A stretch of DNA of 64,000 nucleotides from Paracoccus xiamenensis (GCF_011308835.1 NZ_JAAOHY010000007.1:1-64000), one strand, 5' to 3'; positions 10,039 through 20,052 are shown, counted from the first letter of the stretch. Made by a program: numbers and translations. Notes: generated by a model not told the origin, from the letters alone.

Positions 10039-12353
10039 GCCCGGCCCCGGATGCGCTCGACGGCTTTAAGAACTTCCTCGGGCGTCGCGGGCGCGTCCAG
10101 ATGCGGGGCGACCTTGTAATCGGCAACGGATGCGACGGCATGGCCAAGCGCCTCCCACACGGAAATTCCCAACATCAAGGGCGGCTCTCCCACGGCCTTG
10201 GAACGCTTGATGGTGCGCTCGGCATTCACCGACCAATCTGCAAGCGTCACGTTAAAGATCTTCGGCCGGTCCGAGGCCAGCGGGATCTTGTAGGTCGATG
10301 GCGCATGCGTGCGCAGCTGCCCCTTGTCGTCCCACCAAAGCTCCTCGCTGGTCAGCCAGCCGGTGCCCTGCACGAAGCCGCCTTCGACCTGCCCCTTGTC
10401 GATGGCCGGGTTCAGCGAGCGGCCCACGTCATGCAGGATATCGACGCGTTCGATCACATATTCGCCGGTCAGCGTGTCGACGCTGACCTCGGAACAGGCT
10501 GCGCCATAGGCGAAGTAATAAAACGGCCTGCCGGTGCCCTTGGCGCGGTCCCAGTGGATTTTCGGCGTGGCATAGAAGCCGTCCGACCACAGCTGGATGC
10601 GGGCCAGATAGGCCATGTGGATCGCCTTTGTGAAGGGAATGTCCTCGGTGCCGGCGCGGATATGGTTGGGGATGAAGCTGACCTGATCGGCGGTGACGCC
10701 CTTGGCATCCGCGACGAAGGCCGTCAGCCGCGCCTTGATCTGTTCGCAGGCATCCAGCGCCGCCATCCCGTTCAGGTCGGTACCGCTGGACGCCGCCGTG
10801 GCCGAGGTATTCGGCACCTTTTCCGTCGTCGTCTTCGTCACCCTGACGCGGCCAAGATCGACCTGAAACGCCTCGGCCACGACCTGCGCGATCTTGGTAT
10901 GCAGACCCTGCCCCATCTCGGTCCCACCATGGCTCACCATGATCGAGCCGTCGCTATAAACATGCACAAGCGCGCCCGCCTGATTGAACCAAGTCGCGGT
11001 GAAGCTGATGCCGAACTTGACCGGCGTCAGCGCGATGCCGCGCCGGATCACGCCGCCTTTGGCATTATGGTCCAACACCGCCTGACGGCGCGCGGCGTAA
11101 TCCGCGCTCGCCTCCAGCTCGGTGAAGATGCGGGGCAGGATCTGGTCCTCGATCTGCTGATGATAGGGGGTCAGCTGGCCGTTCTGATACAGATTGCGCT
11201 TTCGCACCTCCAACGTGTCAAGGCCGGTGGCATAGGCGATATCTTCGATCAGCCGTTCGGCCATGATGACGCCCTGCGGACCGCCGAAGCCGCGAAAGGC
11301 GGTGTTGCTGACCGTGTTGGTGCGCTGCGGGTGGCTGCGCAGCAGCACATCGGGATAGTAGTAGGCGTTATCGGCATGGAACAGCGCCCGGTCGGTGACC
11401 GGGCCGGACAGATCGGCCGAAAAGCCGCAGCGGGCATGAAAATCGCCCTCGACCGCCAGAATGCGGCCGTCATTGTCGAAGCCTGCCTTGTAGTCGATGA
11501 CGAAATCATGGCGCTTGCCGGTGGCAGACATGTCCTCGTCACGGTCGGGGCGCAGTTTTACCGGGCGGTTCAGCCGTGTCGCCGCGATGGCCGCGATGCA
11601 GGCGAACTGGTTCATCTGCGTTTCCTTGCCGCCAAAGCCGCCGCCCATGCGCCTGACCGTGACAACGACGCGGTTTGACGCCACCCCAAGCGAATGGGCG
11701 ACCATATGCTGCACTTCGCTGGGATGCTGGGTCGAGACGAACACCTCCACCCCTTCCGCATCGGGCACGGCCATGGCGATCTGGCCTTCTAGATAAAAAT
11801 GGTCCTGCCCGCCCACGCGCAACCGCCCCGAGACATGGCGCGGCGCATTTGCCAGCCCCGCCAGCGCATCGCCGCGTTTCAGCGTCAGCGGATCGGTGAC
11901 GTAATCCATGCCACCGTCCCGCGCCGCGATGGGGTCCAGGTAATGCGGCAATGGCTCATATTCGATCTTCGCCAAAGCCGCCGCGCGGCGGGCGAGATCG
12001 CGGGTTTCGGCCACCACCGCAAACATCGGCTGGCCCCAGAACATGACCACACCGTCGGCCAGAATGGGATCGTCATCCTTGCCATTCGGGCTGATGTCAT
12101 TGGGGCCGGGAATATCCGCCGCCGTCAGCACCGCGACCACGCCGGGGGCGGAACGCACCGGATCCAGATCGATCGCCACGATCCGGCCATGGGCGCATTT
12201 CGACAGGCCGAGCGCGGCATGCAGCGTGCCCGCAGGTTCGCGCAGATCATCGGTGTAATCGGCCCGTCCGGTCACATGCAGATGCGCCGATTCATGCGCG
12301 GCGGCTTCATGGGCGAGGCCGGTGACGGTGGTGGTTTCGCTGCGGTCCTTCAT
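10035..12353 (-). CDS. xdhB: Xanthine dehydrogenase, molybdenum subunit
   Basis: Encodes about 772 residues, the usual size of the bacterial XdhB subunit that carries the molybdopterin cofactor and oxidises hypoxanthine and xanthine to urate. Family segments include RRMGGGFGGKE near 240, AFRGFGGPQG near 357 and HGGTEMGQGLHTKIAQV near 480. The C-terminal KAVGEPPLMLGISV contains the conserved catalytic-Glu region (GEPP). The start at 12353 lies one base after the xdhA stop and uses GGGGGAATGAG inside the xdhA end. Maturation normally needs XdhC to insert the sulfurated cofactor; none is encoded nearby. Confidence 0.95.
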   Translation of the reverse strand: MKDRSETTTVTGLAHEAAAHESAHLHVTGRADYTDDLREPAGTLHAALGLSKCAHGRIVAIDLDPVRSAPGVVAVLTAADIPGPNDISPNGKDDDPILADGVVMFWGQPMFAVVAETRDLARRAAALAKIEYEPLPHYLDPIAARDGGMDYVTDPLTLKRGDALAGLANAPRHVSGRLRVGGQDHFYLEGQIAMAVPDAEGVEVFVSTQHPSEVQHMVAHSLGVASNRVVVTVRRMGGGFGGKETQMNQFACIAAIAATRLNRPVKLRPDRDEDMSATGKRHDFVIDYKAGFDNDGRILAVEGDFHARCGFSADLSGPVTDRALFHADNAYYYPDVLLRSHPQRTNTVSNTAFRGFGGPQGVIMAERLIEDIAYATGLDTLEVRKRNLYQNGQLTPYHQQIEDQILPRIFTELEASADYAARRQAVLDHNAKGGVIRRGIALTPVKFGISFTATWFNQAGALVHVYSDGSIMVSHGGTEMGQGLHTKIAQVVAEAFQVDLGRVRVTKTTTEKVPNTSATAASSGTDLNGMAALDACEQIKARLTAFVADAKGVTADQVSFIPNHIRAGTEDIPFTKAIHMAYLARIQLWSDGFYATPKIHWDRAKGTGRPFYYFAYGAACSEVSVDTLTGEYVIERVDILHDVGRSLNPAIDKGQVEGGFVQGTGWLTSEELWWDDKGQLRTHAPSTYKIPLASDRPKIFNVTLADWSVNAERTIKRSKAVGEPPLMLGISVWEALGHAVASVADYKVAPHLDAPATPEEVLKAVERIRGRA

Positions 12354-12354
12354 C

Positions 12355-13791
12355 TCATTCCCCCACGGCGCGGGACAGGCGCACATCCTCGCCATCCTGT
12401 TCCAGCCAGAAGCGGCGGATCAGGTTGCCCGCCACCGCGCTGCGATAGCCTTCGCTGGCGCGCCAGTCGGACAGCGGCGTGAAATCCTCGGCCACGGCAT
12501 GGGCGGCGGCCTCGAACGTGTCGCGGGCGAAGGGGCGGCCGCGCAGGGCGGCTTCGGCCTTTGTGGCGCGTTTGGGGATGCCGGCCATGCCGCCAAAGGC
12601 GATGCGGGCGTTGGTTATCATGCCATGTTCCTCATGGACCATGATAGCACAGGCGACGGCGGTAATGTCCGAATGCGCCCGTTTCGAGACCTTGTAGCCC
12701 GCGATCCGTCCCGGCGGGCGAGGGATGATGATGCTTTCCAGAAACTCGCCGGGCTGGCGATCCTGCTTGCCATATTCGATGAAGAAGCTTTCCAGCGAGA
12801 TCTCGCGCCGCTCATCGCCCTTTCGCAGAACGATCCGCGCATCAAGCGCGATCAGCAGTGGCGGCATTTCCCCGATGGGAGAGCCGTTGGCGATATTCCC
12901 GCCGATGGTGCCGGCATTGCGCACCTGCCAGCCGCCGATCCGTTCGATATAGTCGACCAGTTCCGGCATGGTTTCTTCGACTACTGGCAGGAGCTCCGAA
13001 TAGGTGACGCCAGCGCCAAGGCGGATTTCGTCGGCGGAAACGTCGACCTCTTTCATCAGATGGCCGATGAAGATGGCAGGCGCGATGGGGCGCAGGAACT
13101 TCGTCACCCAAAGGCCCACATCGGTCGCGCCCGCGATGATGGTGGCATCGGGGTTGTCCAGCAGCGCCTGCGCGAAGCCGTCCGTATCGGCGGGCAGAAT
13201 GGCGCGTTTGCCGTCCCTTCTCACATCCGCGCCGGGCGGGATCGCGGCCAGCTTCGCGGTTACATCGTCACGCTCGACCGTCAGCGCATCCATCGCCTGC
13301 CCGCCTGCGGCTGCGGCGGCGCGCGCGGCCTTCACGATGGGCTCGTATCCGGTGCAGCGGCACAGGTTGCCCTGAAGCGCGGTCTCGATTTCGACGACGG
13401 ACGGATCTGGATTGCCCATCCACAGCCCATAAAGCGCCATGACGAAACCCGGGGTGCAGAAACCGCATTGGCTGCCGTGATGATCGACCATGGCCTGCTG
13501 GACCGGGTGCAATTCACCTTGACGCGCCAGATGTTCTACCGTCACAACGTGACAGCCATGGCAGGCGGCGAGGAAACGGATGCAGGCGTTGATCGGTTCG
13601 TATCGCAGCGCACCATCGTGAAGCCGCCCGACCAGCACCGTGCAGGCCCCGCAATCGCCCTCGGCGCAGCCTTCCTTGGTGCCGGTCAGGTGACGGTTCA
13701 GGCGCAAGAAATCCAGCAGCGTATCGTCGGGCGCGACCTCGGTCAGGGTCACTTCGGCATCGTTCAGAAGAAAGCGGATCGGGCTGGACAT
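12355..13791 (-). CDS. xdhA: Xanthine dehydrogenase, Fe-S/FAD subunit
   Basis: Encodes 478 residues. The N-terminal part binds two [2Fe-2S] clusters: Cys42, 47, 50 and 70 in a plant-ferredoxin-type domain, then Cys109, 112, 144 and 146 (GQCGFCTPG and GNLCRCTGYEP-type motifs). The C-terminal half is the FAD domain (GGWQVRNAGTIGGNIANGSP near 295) with the CO-dehydrogenase flavoprotein tail. It passes electrons from the XdhB molybdenum site to NAD. ATG at 13791 (MSSPIRF) is preferred; an in-frame ATG at 13839 is also open. It follows urtE with only a 72-base gap, suggesting read-through from the urea transporter genes. Confidence 0.95.
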   Translation of the reverse strand: MSSPIRFLLNDAEVTLTEVAPDDTLLDFLRLNRHLTGTKEGCAEGDCGACTVLVGRLHDGALRYEPINACIRFLAACHGCHVVTVEHLARQGELHPVQQAMVDHHGSQCGFCTPGFVMALYGLWMGNPDPSVVEIETALQGNLCRCTGYEPIVKAARAAAAAGGQAMDALTVERDDVTAKLAAIPPGADVRRDGKRAILPADTDGFAQALLDNPDATIIAGATDVGLWVTKFLRPIAPAIFIGHLMKEVDVSADEIRLGAGVTYSELLPVVEETMPELVDYIERIGGWQVRNAGTIGGNIANGSPIGEMPPLLIALDARIVLRKGDERREISLESFFIEYGKQDRQPGEFLESIIIPRPPGRIAGYKVSKRAHSDITAVACAIMVHEEHGMITNARIAFGGMAGIPKRATKAEAALRGRPFARDTFEAAAHAVAEDFTPLSDWRASEGYRSAVAGNLIRRFWLEQDGEDVRLSRAVGE

Positions 13792-13863
13792 GGGTTCACT
13801 CTGGCTCAACCCGACCAGCATGAACCGGCTTGCCGCCAAGATAAAGCCCCGCGCGGGCTGACC

Positions 13864-14571
13864 CTAAGCGGCAGCGAGGTTTGCCAGACGGTTGTGCAGA
13901 ACGTCGCGTTGCAGATCGGCCTTCGGACCGGACATTACCACCTGCCCGCGTTCCAGCACGCTGAAGCTGTCGCCCAGATCCCAGGCGAAATCGAAATACT
14001 GTTCGACCAGCACAATCGCCATGTCGCCCCGGTCGCGCAGGGCCGCGATCACACGCCCGATCTGGGCGATGATATTGGGCTGGATGCCTTCGGTCGGCTC
14101 GTCCATAAGCAGCACTTTCGGCTTGATGACCAAGGCCCGCGCGATGGCCAACTGCTGTTGCTGCCCGCCCGACAGATCGCCGCCGCGCCGGCTGGCCATT
14201 TCGGCAAGCACGGGGAAACTGTCATAGATCTCATCCGGCACCTTGCGTGTGCCCGAAGGCAGGCAGCCAAACCCGGTTTCAAGGTTCTCGCGCACGGTCA
14301 GCAGCGGAAAGATCGCCCTGCCCTGCGGGACATAGCCCACCCCACGCCGCGCCATTTCCTGCGCGGTGACGCGGCCAAGGCGTTCGCCCATCAGCCGCAA
14401 CTCGCCACCGGATCGCGGATGCCGACCCGCCAGCAGGTTCATCAGGCTGGTCTTGCCGACCCCGTTATTGCCCATGACGCAGGTGACGCGGCCGGGTTCG
14501 GCCAGCAAGGACACGCCATGCAGGATCTGGCTGCCGCCGTAATGCAGGGTGACGTTTTCAGCTTCGATCAT
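13864..14571 (-). CDS. urtE: Urea ABC transporter ATP-binding protein UrtE
   Basis: Encodes 235 residues of a LivF-type ATPase: Walker A GNNGVGKTS near residue 34, LSGGQQQQLAIARALV signature near 138, Walker B VLLMDEPTEGIQPNI near 158. It is the last gene of the urtABCDE order and starts one base after urtD, which is diagnostic of a urea importer rather than a branched-chain amino-acid importer. It energises urea uptake at the inner membrane with UrtD. Confidence 0.93.
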   Translation of the reverse strand: MIEAENVTLHYGGSQILHGVSLLAEPGRVTCVMGNNGVGKTSLMNLLAGRHPRSGGELRLMGERLGRVTAQEMARRGVGYVPQGRAIFPLLTVRENLETGFGCLPSGTRKVPDEIYDSFPVLAEMASRRGGDLSGGQQQQLAIARALVIKPKVLLMDEPTEGIQPNIIAQIGRVIAALRDRGDMAIVLVEQYFDFAWDLGDSFSVLERGQVVMSGPKADLQRDVLHNRLANLAAA

Positions 14572-14572
14572 C

Positions 14573-15313
14573 TCAGCGCCCCAGATAGACTTCGATCACG
14601 TCGGGATTGGCCGACACATGGTCAAGCGAGCCTTCGGCCAGCACTGCCCCCTGATGCAGCACCGTCACCTTGCAGTTCAGGCGGCGCACGAATTCCATGT
14701 CATGTTCGACCACGACGACGGCCCGCGTTTCCGCCAGCCGTTTCAGCAGTGTCGTCGTCTGCTCTCGTTCCGCCAGCGTCATGCCCGCCGCCGGCTCATC
14801 GACCAGCAAAAGCCGAGGCTCCTGCGCCAGCAGCATGCCGATTTCCAGCCATTGTTTCTGACCGTGGGACAGCTCTCCGGCCTTGCGGTTCAGATGCTCG
14901 GCCAGTCCTACCTCGGCCGCCAGTTCTTCGACGCGCGCGCGAGAGGCCTTCCCTGCCTTCCAGAACAGCACCGAAAACGCGCCGCGAGGCGCCTTCAGTG
15001 CCATGGTCAGGTTGTCGGCGACGCTCTGATCCTCGAACACGGTCGGGCGCTGGAACTTGCGGCCGATGCCTTCGCGGGCGATCTGGGCCTCGGACATGCG
15101 CAGCAAGGATCGCGACAGCTCACCCCAGCGGACCTGACCCTCGTCGGGCCGCGTCTTGCCGGTGACGATGTCCATGAAGGTGGTCTTGCCAGCACCGTTC
15201 GGGCCGATGATGGCGCGCAGTTCCGCCTCAGCAATGGAAAAGGACAGGTTGTTGATCGCCTTGAACCCGTCGAAGGATTTGGAGATGCCGGAGACTTCCA
15301 GAAGATCGCTCAT
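14573..15313 (-). CDS. urtD: Urea ABC transporter ATP-binding protein UrtD
   Basis: Encodes 246 residues of a LivG-type ATPase: Walker A GPNGAGKTT near residue 37, LSHGQKQWLEIGMLL signature and LLLVDEPAAGM Walker B. The SHGQKQWLEIGM form of the signature is characteristic of UrtD. The start ATG at 15313 overlaps the urtC stop by 4 bases; the frame is open further upstream but without family sequence. Works with UrtE as the ATPase pair of the urea importer. Confidence 0.94.
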   Translation of the reverse strand: MSDLLEVSGISKSFDGFKAINNLSFSIAEAELRAIIGPNGAGKTTFMDIVTGKTRPDEGQVRWGELSRSLLRMSEAQIAREGIGRKFQRPTVFEDQSVADNLTMALKAPRGAFSVLFWKAGKASRARVEELAAEVGLAEHLNRKAGELSHGQKQWLEIGMLLAQEPRLLLVDEPAAGMTLAEREQTTTLLKRLAETRAVVVVEHDMEFVRRLNCKVTVLHQGAVLAEGSLDHVSANPDVIEVYLGR

Positions 15314-16533
15314 GCCTCGGCCTCCTTCTCGCGCAGGGCACCCAGATCGGGGCCGAGATCCTTGCCGCGCCGCATCGGGTGGCGCAGCCCCGCCACGGCG
15401 TCGATGATGGATGACAGCCCACGCGGCGCGAACAGCGTGACCAGCACGAAGGCCACGCCCAGCAGAACCTGCCACCAGTCCACCCAGTTGATCGTGTAGA
15501 AACCAAGGTTCACATCGGGTGCCTTGCCGCCGGTGAACCAGCTGGACAGCAGCGACACGAAGATCGCCCCGATCACCGCGCCATACAGGCGGCCCCGCCC
15601 GCCGATGGCGACCCAGACGGCAAGGTAGATGGATGCAATGGGCGCCAGCTCTGCCGGGTTGATGATGCCGGCCTGCGGGTAATACAGCGCGCCCGCAATG
15701 GCGCAGATCATGGCTGTCAGGGTGAAGATGAACAGCTTGTAGCCCTCAACCGAATAACCCAGAAACCGGACCCGCGCCTCGTCATCGCGAATGGCGCGGA
15801 TGACGCTGCCGAACTTGCCGCTGACCAGCCAGCTTGCCAGAACATAGGTGACGCCGAGCGCCAGCGCCGAAGCCCAGAGGAACCAGATGGAAATCGTGGA
15901 TTGCGGCAGATCGGTCAGGCCGGGAATGTTCTGCAACCCCGACAGCCCGTTATTGCCGCGAAAACCGCTATCGTTCTGGAACAGCCACAGCGCCAGTGCC
16001 AGTGTCATCGCTTGAGTCAGAATCGACAGATAGACGCCGTTGACCCGAGACCGGAAGGCCAGCCAGCCGAACAGTAAGGCGAAGATGCCGGGCACCAGCA
16101 AGACCAGCAGAAGCTGGATTTGCAGGCTGCCCGCGAAACTCCATGCCAGCGGCAGGTCGGTCGATCCAACAACGCCGAAGATCTGGCCGGCAATGCCCTC
16201 CTGCACCTCGATGGGTGTCGGCGGGATCGGCGCATTGGCCAGTGTCGCCGTTACGATCTCCTCGGTCCGGGCATACATCAGCCACATGCCGATCATGTAG
16301 CCGCCAAGGGCGAAGAAAGCCATGTGACCGAGGCTGAGGATCCCGGCATAGCCCCAGACCACATCCATCGCGAGCGCGGCAAGCGCCAGACACAAGGTCT
16401 TCCCGAACAGCTTTATCGTAGAGGTCGGGATCGCGCCGGTGCCATAAGCCTGCGACATGATCGTGACGATCAGCGTAAAGACGGCCAGCACCGCAAGGAA
16501 GATCAGCACCGACGGATATTTGCGGATCAGCAT
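15310..16533 (-). CDS. urtC: Urea ABC transporter permease UrtC
   Basis: Encodes 407 residues of a LivM-type inner-membrane permease with about 10 hydrophobic segments. Family features include DVVWGYAGILSLGHMAFFALGG near residue 57 (shown in part) and RAIRDDEARVRFLGYSVEGY near 245, the cytoplasmic loop that contacts the ATPases. The length and the extra internal loops match proteobacterial UrtC. It starts 3 bases after the urtB stop and overlaps urtD. Confidence 0.93.
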   Translation of the reverse strand: MLIRKYPSVLIFLAVLAVFTLIVTIMSQAYGTGAIPTSTIKLFGKTLCLALAALAMDVVWGYAGILSLGHMAFFALGGYMIGMWLMYARTEEIVTATLANAPIPPTPIEVQEGIAGQIFGVVGSTDLPLAWSFAGSLQIQLLLVLLVPGIFALLFGWLAFRSRVNGVYLSILTQAMTLALALWLFQNDSGFRGNNGLSGLQNIPGLTDLPQSTISIWFLWASALALGVTYVLASWLVSGKFGSVIRAIRDDEARVRFLGYSVEGYKLFIFTLTAMICAIAGALYYPQAGIINPAELAPIASIYLAVWVAIGGRGRLYGAVIGAIFVSLLSSWFTGGKAPDVNLGFYTINWVDWWQVLLGVAFVLVTLFAPRGLSSIIDAVAGLRHPMRRGKDLGPDLGALREKEAEA

Positions 16534-16536
16534 GGA

Positions 16537-18438
16537 TCAGCCCTCCACAAAGCGGCCGCGGGTCGGGAAGATGCCGCGAGGCCGGAACTGGATGAAGATG
16601 ATGATGAACAGGATCATCCAGGTCTGCGCGGCCAGCGTATTGGCGGGGTTCAGAACCTCGATCCCCTTCTGCAGCCCGCCGATCATGGCAGCACCCGCCA
16701 GCGTCCCCAAGATATTGCCGACGCCGCCCACGACCACGGTCATGAAGCTTTGCACGATATAGCCCTGCCCAAGCTCTGACGTGACCTGCGCGAACAGCCC
16801 GATGGCGACGCCCGCGATCCCGGCGATGCCAGAGCCAAGGCCAAAGGTCAGCATGGCCACCCGGTCGGGGTTGATCCCCATGCTGGCCGCCATGCCGGGG
16901 TTCTGCGTGACCGCACGCATGTTCAGCCCCATCCGCGTGCGCTTGGTGATGTACAGAAACATGCACAAAAACAGCAGCGCCAACACGAAAATCGCAACGC
17001 GGATGGTGGAAATCGAGACGATCTCTCCCCAGCCGATGGACCCGCCCAGCCAGTCGGGCGCGGTCAGCGGGCGGGCTTGGGTGCCGAAGATGTTCTTCGC
17101 AAGCTGTTGCAGCGCGATGGACACGCCGAAAGTGGCCAGCAGCGTTTCCAGCGGGCGGTGCATCAGATGGCGGATGACAAGGCGATACAGCACGATCCCC
17201 GCCAGCGCGGTGACGATGAAGGCCGCAGGAAGCGCCACGATCAGCGAGGCGGTCTTGTTGGCGATAAATGTCTGCGCGACATAGCCGGTATAGGCGCCCA
17301 TCATGATGAACTCGCCATGCGCCATGTTGATGACGCCCATCACCCCGAAGGTGATGGCAAGGCCGATCGCGGCCAGGAAATAGATGGATGCCAGCGACAG
17401 CGCGTCAAGCGTCAGGTCCACCCCCTGCTGCGCACGCTCGCGAAAGACAAGGCCGTTCAGCGTGGCGCGGGCGGCATCTGTGACCTCTGCCGAGGGCTCG
17501 ACATAGACATCCGCGAAGACGTAGCTGTCGAGAGCCGCGTCAACATCCTCGGCGCTGGCAGCGGGTGGGACGGTTCCGGCAGCGGCAAGCGCGCGATAGG
17601 CGCGGTCGCGGGCGTCGGGGCTGTCCAGATTGGCGACGGGAATGTTGCCGACCTGCCCGTCAACCAGATTGGCAGCAAGCGCGGCTTTCTGCTCGGCATC
17701 GCTCAGCCGCGGACGGGCGAGGCCCGCATCGACCAGCAGGCGATAAGCCTCGTCGCGGGTCAGGTCGCTGCCGACGGAAAGCTGCTGCAGAACATTCGCG
17801 TCCGCCGGAAGTTCGGTCGCGGCGATCCGCGAACTCGCCAGCAGGGGGTTCAGTGCCGCCTGAAGATCGGTGCTGGTATCGCCGGAAAAGCCCTTGATGG
17901 CGGCGACACGGGCGGCGGGATCGGGATCGAAGCGGATGGTCAGCAGGCGTTCCAGCCGCGCCTTGCGGGCGGCAAGGCCGGGGTCCGGATCGTCCAGCGA
18001 AGCCCGCAGCGCCGGCAGATGTTCCGCTGTCGCGTCGCGGCCAAGCGCATCAAGTGCGGCGCGCCGACGCGATATGTCGGGATCGGCCAGTAGCGCCGGG
18101 ACCAGTGCCGCCGCGATCAGCCCGCGCACGCCGGAATTGGGCCGCAGCGCCTTCACATCGCCGGTCACGGCTGCGCCGGTCACGGCATCGATGGCCGCCT
18201 CGCCGTCGATGATCGCGAAGCGCCCGTCCTCGGCCATGCCGATGCGGCGGTCGGCCCAAGCCTCCAGGAAAGCCACGGCACCATCGCCGCTCGCCGCGAT
18301 CTCATTGATGACCGGCCCGATGGTCTGGCGCGAGGGCTTTTCGATCTGGTCGCGATTGGCGTCCAGCACCGTTTGCAGATCCTGCGCCCAGGCGGGCGCG
18401 GCAAAGATCAGCAGCAGACAAAGGAAAATACGGCGCAT
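16537..18438 (-). CDS. urtB: Urea ABC transporter permease UrtB
   Basis: Encodes 633 residues. A signal-peptide-like N-terminus (residues 1-18, ending AWAQ) leads into about 300 residues of Ala/Leu/Asp-rich helical, HEAT-like sequence, followed by a LivH-type permease domain (AIGLAITFGVMGVINMAHGE near 360, MAASMGINPDRVAMLTFGLG near 525). Proteobacterial UrtB proteins commonly carry this long periplasmic extension, unlike the short cyanobacterial form. Transports urea with UrtC across the inner membrane. A hairpin separates it from urtA. Confidence 0.92.
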   Translation of the reverse strand: MRRIFLCLLLIFAAPAWAQDLQTVLDANRDQIEKPSRQTIGPVINEIAASGDGAVAFLEAWADRRIGMAEDGRFAIIDGEAAIDAVTGAAVTGDVKALRPNSGVRGLIAAALVPALLADPDISRRRAALDALGRDATAEHLPALRASLDDPDPGLAARKARLERLLTIRFDPDPAARVAAIKGFSGDTSTDLQAALNPLLASSRIAATELPADANVLQQLSVGSDLTRDEAYRLLVDAGLARPRLSDAEQKAALAANLVDGQVGNIPVANLDSPDARDRAYRALAAAGTVPPAASAEDVDAALDSYVFADVYVEPSAEVTDAARATLNGLVFRERAQQGVDLTLDALSLASIYFLAAIGLAITFGVMGVINMAHGEFIMMGAYTGYVAQTFIANKTASLIVALPAAFIVTALAGIVLYRLVIRHLMHRPLETLLATFGVSIALQQLAKNIFGTQARPLTAPDWLGGSIGWGEIVSISTIRVAIFVLALLFLCMFLYITKRTRMGLNMRAVTQNPGMAASMGINPDRVAMLTFGLGSGIAGIAGVAIGLFAQVTSELGQGYIVQSFMTVVVGGVGNILGTLAGAAMIGGLQKGIEVLNPANTLAAQTWMILFIIIFIQFRPRGIFPTRGRFVEG

Positions 18439-18464
18439 GGAGGCCCTTTCAGTTCGTCAGAAAC

Positions 18465-18487
18465 GGGGCGGCACAACCAGCCGCCCC
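18465..18487 (-). terminator. Hairpin between urtA and urtB
   Basis: GGGGCGGC (18465-18472) pairs with GCCGCCCC (18480-18487) around a 7-base loop in the 56-base gap between urtA and urtB. On the minus strand the stem is followed by GTTTCTG. Such a hairpin just after a binding-protein gene commonly causes partial termination or stabilises the upstream message, so that the binding protein is made in excess. Confidence 0.55.
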
Positions 18488-18494
18488 AAACCGG

Positions 18495-19778
18495 TCAGTA
18501 ATTCGACTGCACCTGAACGCAGCTGTTCGTTGAGGTGTTGAACATGCCGCATTCCTTGCCCGGCCAATCGGCATCCAGAACGGCGCTGTCGGGCAGGAAG
18601 TCGGTCCACGCATCGCCCGGCACCGGATCGGTTTCGCTGACGATGTCGAACTGGCCGTCGTCGCGGATCTCGCCGATCAGGACCGGCTTGGTCAGGTGAT
18701 GGTTCGGCAACACCGTCGCCATCGAGCCGGTCAGGTTCGGCACCTCGACACCCACAATCGCGTCCAGAACGGCGTCTGTTTCGGTACTGCCAGCCTTTTC
18801 GACCGCCGCGACCCATGCGTTGAAGCCGATCATCGTGGCCTCCATCGGGTCGTTGGTCACGCGCTCCTCATTGCCGGTGAACTTGTGCCACTCCTCGATG
18901 AAGGCGGCGTTTTCGGGCGTGTCGGCGGTTTCGAAATAGTTCCAGGCGGCCAGATGCCCGACGAGGTTGGCGGTATCCAGACCCGACAACTCCTCCTCGC
19001 CCACGGAAAAGGCCATGACCGGGATGTCATCGGCGCTGACGCCCGCGGCGGCCAGTTCCTTGTAGAAGCCCACATTCGCATCGCCGTTGATCGTGGACAC
19101 GACGCCGACCTTCTTGCCGTCCTTGCCAAGCGCCACCACGTCCGCGACGATCTTCGACCAGTCCGAATGCCCAAAGGGCGTGTAGTTCACGAAGATGTCG
19201 TCCTGCGCGGTGCCGCTATCCTTCAGATAGGCTTCCAGAATGGTGTTCGTGGTGCGCGGATAGACATAGTCCGTGCCCAGCAGCGCCCATTTCTCGACGC
19301 CCAATTCGTCGCGCATGTAATCCACCGCAGGGATCGCCTGCTGGTTCGGGGCGGCGCCGGTATAGATGACGTTCTTCGAGGATTCCTCACCCTCATACTG
19401 CACCGGATAGAACAGCAGGCCGTTCAGTTCCTCGATCACCGGCAGCACCGATTTGCGGCTGACGCTGGTCCAGCAACCGAAGATCGCATCGACGCCCTGA
19501 TCGGAAATCAGCTCTCGCGCCTTTTCCGCGAACAAGGGCCAGTCCGAGGCCGGATCGACCACCACCGCCTCGATCTGCTTGCCCAGAAGCCCGCCCTTGG
19601 CGTTCTGCTGCTCGACCATCATCAGGACGGTGTCCTTCAGCGTGGTTTCCGAAATCGCCATCGTGCCCGACAGCGAATGCAGCACGCCGATCTTGATCGT
19701 GTCGTCCTGCGCCCACGCGCCACCGGCCAGCACCAGACCCAGCGCCGAGCCTGCCAGTATCCTTTTCAATCCCTGCAT
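18495..19778 (-). CDS. urtA: Urea ABC transporter substrate-binding protein UrtA
   Basis: Encodes 427 residues with a Sec signal peptide (MQGLKRILAGSALGLVLAGG, cleavage likely after AWA). The mature protein resembles UrtA/AmiC-type receptors (IKIGVLHSLSGTMAISETTL at its N-terminus, then IEAVVVDPASDWP and FGCWTSVSRKSVLPVIEE), which bind urea in the periplasm. ATG at 19778 follows GGGAAGAAG. A 274-base gap separates it from ureG, enough for its own promoter, so urt may be controlled separately from ure. Confidence 0.95.
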   Translation of the reverse strand: MQGLKRILAGSALGLVLAGGAWAQDDTIKIGVLHSLSGTMAISETTLKDTVLMMVEQQNAKGGLLGKQIEAVVVDPASDWPLFAEKARELISDQGVDAIFGCWTSVSRKSVLPVIEELNGLLFYPVQYEGEESSKNVIYTGAAPNQQAIPAVDYMRDELGVEKWALLGTDYVYPRTTNTILEAYLKDSGTAQDDIFVNYTPFGHSDWSKIVADVVALGKDGKKVGVVSTINGDANVGFYKELAAAGVSADDIPVMAFSVGEEELSGLDTANLVGHLAAWNYFETADTPENAAFIEEWHKFTGNEERVTNDPMEATMIGFNAWVAAVEKAGSTETDAVLDAIVGVEVPNLTGSMATVLPNHHLTKPVLIGEIRDDGQFDIVSETDPVPGDAWTDFLPDSAVLDADWPGKECGMFNTSTNSCVQVQSNY

Positions 19779-20052
19779 CTTCTTCCCTTTCGGGCCGCAC
19801 CGATCTGCCCGCTTCCCGGCAGCCGGGCGCGGTGCTAAAGCGGTGCGGCAACGATGTTGCACCCGTGCGGCGGCCCCGTTTCCAAGGCGTTTGGCCGTCG
19901 CACACTCTGACCTTTTCGGCCTTTCGCACTTGCAGAAAACCGGCTGCTTGCGGCTTGGGCAATGATGGGCTGGCGGTTCTTGTCACCCATCAGGGCATTT
20001 GGCGCGTTTGACGTCACTTTCGCGTCGGTTTGCCCGATTTTGGTGCAGATCC

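Noticed and set aside
12322..15165. A 947-codon open frame on the plus strand
   Set aside because: It lies opposite xdhA, urtE and urtD, which have clear motifs. High GC leaves the antisense frame open. The translation has no family character and is His/Gln/Arg-rich, as shadows are here.
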